Below are positions 62,149 through 64,000 of a stretch of 64,000 nucleotides of DNA, in pieces. How positions within the stretch are numbered: the stretch's first letter is position 1; every line of letters starts with the position of its first letter. The stretch is taken from contig CAJXXR010000002.1 of the NCBI GenBank assembly GCA_913063375.1, positions 124,001-188,000 of the forward strand. Direction: 5' to 3'. The DNA is from an uncultured Flavobacteriales bacterium. GTDB lineage: Bacteria; Bacteroidota; Bacteroidia; Flavobacteriales; CAJXXR01. Position numbers and translations under genes: made by a program. Below the pieces are notes generated by a model that searched no databases, was not told the origin of the DNA, and was given only the letters and a program-made list of their open reading frames with translations.

Positions 62149-62502
62149 AATATTTGAATAGGTGTGAATCTATTGTTTTTCAAATGTCGTAAAAGGATTC
62201 AAATTATTTATATATACTCCAATTTTGAACGTTCCAAAAAATAGAAGTTATAGGCAATATTGTTGCGTTGGATCTAGGGTTAGAGTCGGTAGATCTATTT
62301 TGATTCAGTAATCTATTTAAATAAGTGTCAAATTTTCATTACATTTAACTTAATTATATCATATTCAATCCGTTTAATAGGATTGATAATAAAAATTTAA
62401 CGTGATATACCTAAATTTGTTCAAAATTATAATATATGTATAACGCATTGATTATTTAATTAATTTTGATAAATTTGTATGTTAACCAAAAACAATTAAG
62501 TA
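62149..62502. other. Intergenic region, 354 bp, divergent promoters
   Basis: A very AT-rich gap between divergent genes. It contains the promoter at 62448-62477. No gene or RNA was recognised. Confidence 0.5.
62448..62477 (+). promoter_or_regulatory. Bacteroidota-type promoter of the surface protein gene
   Basis: TTG at 62448-62450, a 19 bp spacer and TAAATTTG at 62470-62477, a complete consensus match 25 bp before the ATG. Confidence 0.75.
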
Positions 62503-64000
62503 ATGAGGAAATTTTCGGTTTTTATCTTTTCGCTTTTTATTGCATGTTTGCAATTTTCTCAGGCTCAGACCACTAACGGTAGTTTTACAGTAGATAATGT
62601 AACACCACCTTTTAATAATGTGGCCACCCTGATTCAAAATGTACTGGTTTCTGGGTCTACCATTAATGTTACCAATATTACCTATACTTGGGGAGGACCT
62701 GAACAAGTCGGATATTTTTCTGACGTGACGCCTACTCCGGGATATATGGGGATTCCTTCAGGGATCGTTTTATCTACAGGAGGTATCAATTATGCCATTG
62801 GAGCGCCAGGTGCTGGTGGTGGTACTAGTTATACAGATCCTGATATTACAGCTGCCTTGCCTGTATTTATGCAGGGTTTTTCACAAAATAATACGGTTAT
62901 AGTTGAATTTGATTTTGTATCACCTTCAGAATGGATTGAGTTCTGGTATGTCTTTGCTTCGCGTGAGTTTCAAGGTTTTACTTGTTCCAATTTTAATGAT
63001 ATGTTTGGATTCTTCGTTTCTGGACCAAATCCAAATAATCCATTAACACCCTATTCAGGTTTTAATATTGCAAGGGTTCCCGCGGATCCTAATCAAACTT
63101 CATTTACTAACTTTCCGGTAATGATTAACACGATTAACAGTGGTTCGCCTTCGGGGACAAATTCTGCTCCTTGTGATAATATTATGCCAGACTGGGAGGA
63201 TAACTATATTTTCTGGGCCGATAATGTTAACGGAACTGAATTACCAAACTTTACGGGGATGACTAAGCCATTGAGAGCCTACTTGCCTGTAATTTGTGAT
63301 TCTACGTATCATATGAAATTGGCTATTTGTGACCTTTCAGATGGTGCATTGAATTCTGCAGTATTCTTACAAGAGAGTAGTTTCAGAAGTCCTGTAAACG
63401 TAACAGTTGAGGATACAACAAACGTTTCTAGCCAAGATTCTACTGGATTTTTCTATGAAGGTTGTGGTACAGCAAGTCTTACATTTAAAAGACCGCCAGA
63501 TTGGGATTTCGCACCAGGTACTGGAGATCTTCCAATTTTCTTTGAGTTAATAGGGACTGCTGATTATTTAGATGACTATGTATTTATCAATAATCCTTGG
63601 GAGGATCATTTTATTATTCCAAACTGGGATTCTACATTTACCTTAGAAATGCAAATCAACCAAGATTTCTTGGTCGAAAATACGGAAGAAATTACAATTC
63701 GTGTTTGGCACCTTGCCGGTGGATCTTGTCATGATGATGGCTTTTATGACTTTACATTTACTATATCAGATTATGAGTTTGTAGAATTGGACCTAGATGA
63801 TCAGATCATTTCACATTGTCCTGGTGATCAAGTGGATTTTGAAGTAGGTATTACGGGAGGTATTCCTGAAATAGATGCGGATGGTGAACCATATTATGAT
63901 CTTCACTGGAGTCATATTGGATTCAATGAGGAGCAAACGGTTTACCCTGATTCTTCTCAATGGTATTATGTATATGTAAAGGATCAATGTCCTCATTATA
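62503..64000 (+). CDS. Choice-of-anchor L domain surface protein (3' end outside window)
   Basis: The frame starts at ATG 62503 and is open to the right edge, giving 499 visible residues. A signal peptide (VFIFSLFIACLQFSQAQ) comes first. Residues about 45-310 are the choice-of-anchor L domain (GIVLSTGGINYAIGAPGAGG, then FVSPSEWIEFWYVFASREF, and ESSFRS at the end). Beta-sandwich repeats follow (about 330 onward, YEGCGTASLTFKRPPDW), with Cys pairs typical of large adhesin-like proteins. These proteins usually end in a type IX sorting or gliding-motility domain; that part is not visible here. Confidence 0.9.
   Translation, partial: MRKFSVFIFSLFIACLQFSQAQTTNGSFTVDNVTPPFNNVATLIQNVLVSGSTINVTNITYTWGGPEQVGYFSDVTPTPGYMGIPSGIVLSTGGINYAIGAPGAGGGTSYTDPDITAALPVFMQGFSQNNTVIVEFDFVSPSEWIEFWYVFASREFQGFTCSNFNDMFGFFVSGPNPNNPLTPYSGFNIARVPADPNQTSFTNFPVMINTINSGSPSGTNSAPCDNIMPDWEDNYIFWADNVNGTELPNFTGMTKPLRAYLPVICDSTYHMKLAICDLSDGALNSAVFLQESSFRSPVNVTVEDTTNVSSQDSTGFFYEGCGTASLTFKRPPDWDFAPGTGDLPIFFELIGTADYLDDYVFINNPWEDHFIIPNWDSTFTLEMQINQDFLVENTEEITIRVWHLAGGSCHDDGFYDFTFTISDYEFVELDLDDQIISHCPGDQVDFEVGITGGIPEIDADGEPYYDLHWSHIGFNEEQTVYPDSSQWYYVYVKDQCPHY

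Overview
The window is AT-rich chromosomal DNA from a member of the Bacteroidota. The evidence is a type IX secretion (Por) sorting domain on the first gene, a choice-of-anchor L surface protein, a DAHP synthase/chorismate mutase fusion, the family structure of the sigma/porin pair, and several promoters that match the Bacteroidota form (TTG, about 20 bp, TAnnTTTG) instead of the E. coli -10. Purine-rich ribosome binding sites are mostly absent, as is normal in this phylum. I could not fix the family; a free-living, probably aquatic lineage is a guess.

Layout. 1-4.3 kb: end of a secreted PEP/pyruvate dikinase-like protein, a hypothetical gene, and an Lrp regulator divergent from a flavin amine oxidase. 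4.5-10.6 kb: a large chimeric surface protein, a DUF3592 membrane protein and a serine hydrolase lipoprotein. 10.7-14.1 kb: a methyltransferase, an AraC-type regulator with a heavy-metal-like N-terminus next to a Cu/Zn-type permease that also carries a metal-binding domain, and a NADAR protein. 14.2-20.1 kb is accessory: small hypothetical proteins, a doubly frameshifted peptidase remnant, a truncated minus-strand gene remnant, a Crp/Fnr regulator with a quinone-reductase-like gene, and a cluster of REP-like palindromes. 20.1-23.9 kb: an intact tRNA-Leu(CAA), a 3.6 kb segment holding one large gene, and a duplicated 3' part of the same tRNA with its terminator. This is the classic footprint of an element integrated in a tRNA, but no integrase is present.

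24.1-29.7 kb is housekeeping: prs, rplY, pth, gatC, DAHP synthase/chorismate mutase, recJ. 29.8-33 kb: two related 62-residue membrane proteins, a four-gene sulfur-handling operon on the minus strand, and an orphan plus-strand terminator that suggests a small RNA. 33-38.8 kb: DinB, NRDE, ATP-grasp, Crp/Fnr, GNAT, rsmA, then engB and an alpha/beta hydrolase on the minus strand. 39.1-55.1 kb: a compact division and cell wall (dcw) cluster, mraZ-rsmH-ftsL-ftsI-murE-mraY-murD-ftsW-murG-murC-ftsQ-ftsA-ftsZ-yqeY, with junctions of only a few bases; murF and ddl are absent. 55.2-64 kb: an aldehyde dehydrogenase, a Kazal-domain lipoprotein, an ECF sigma operon whose last gene joins a cytoplasmic tail, one membrane helix and an outer-membrane barrel, a thioredoxin-like DUF255 lipoprotein, and the start of a large choice-of-anchor L surface protein that runs off the window.

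The most interesting region is 17.6-23.9 kb, where REP-like repeats, gene remnants and the tRNA-bounded segment lie together. No CRISPR array, rRNA gene or transposase gene was seen.
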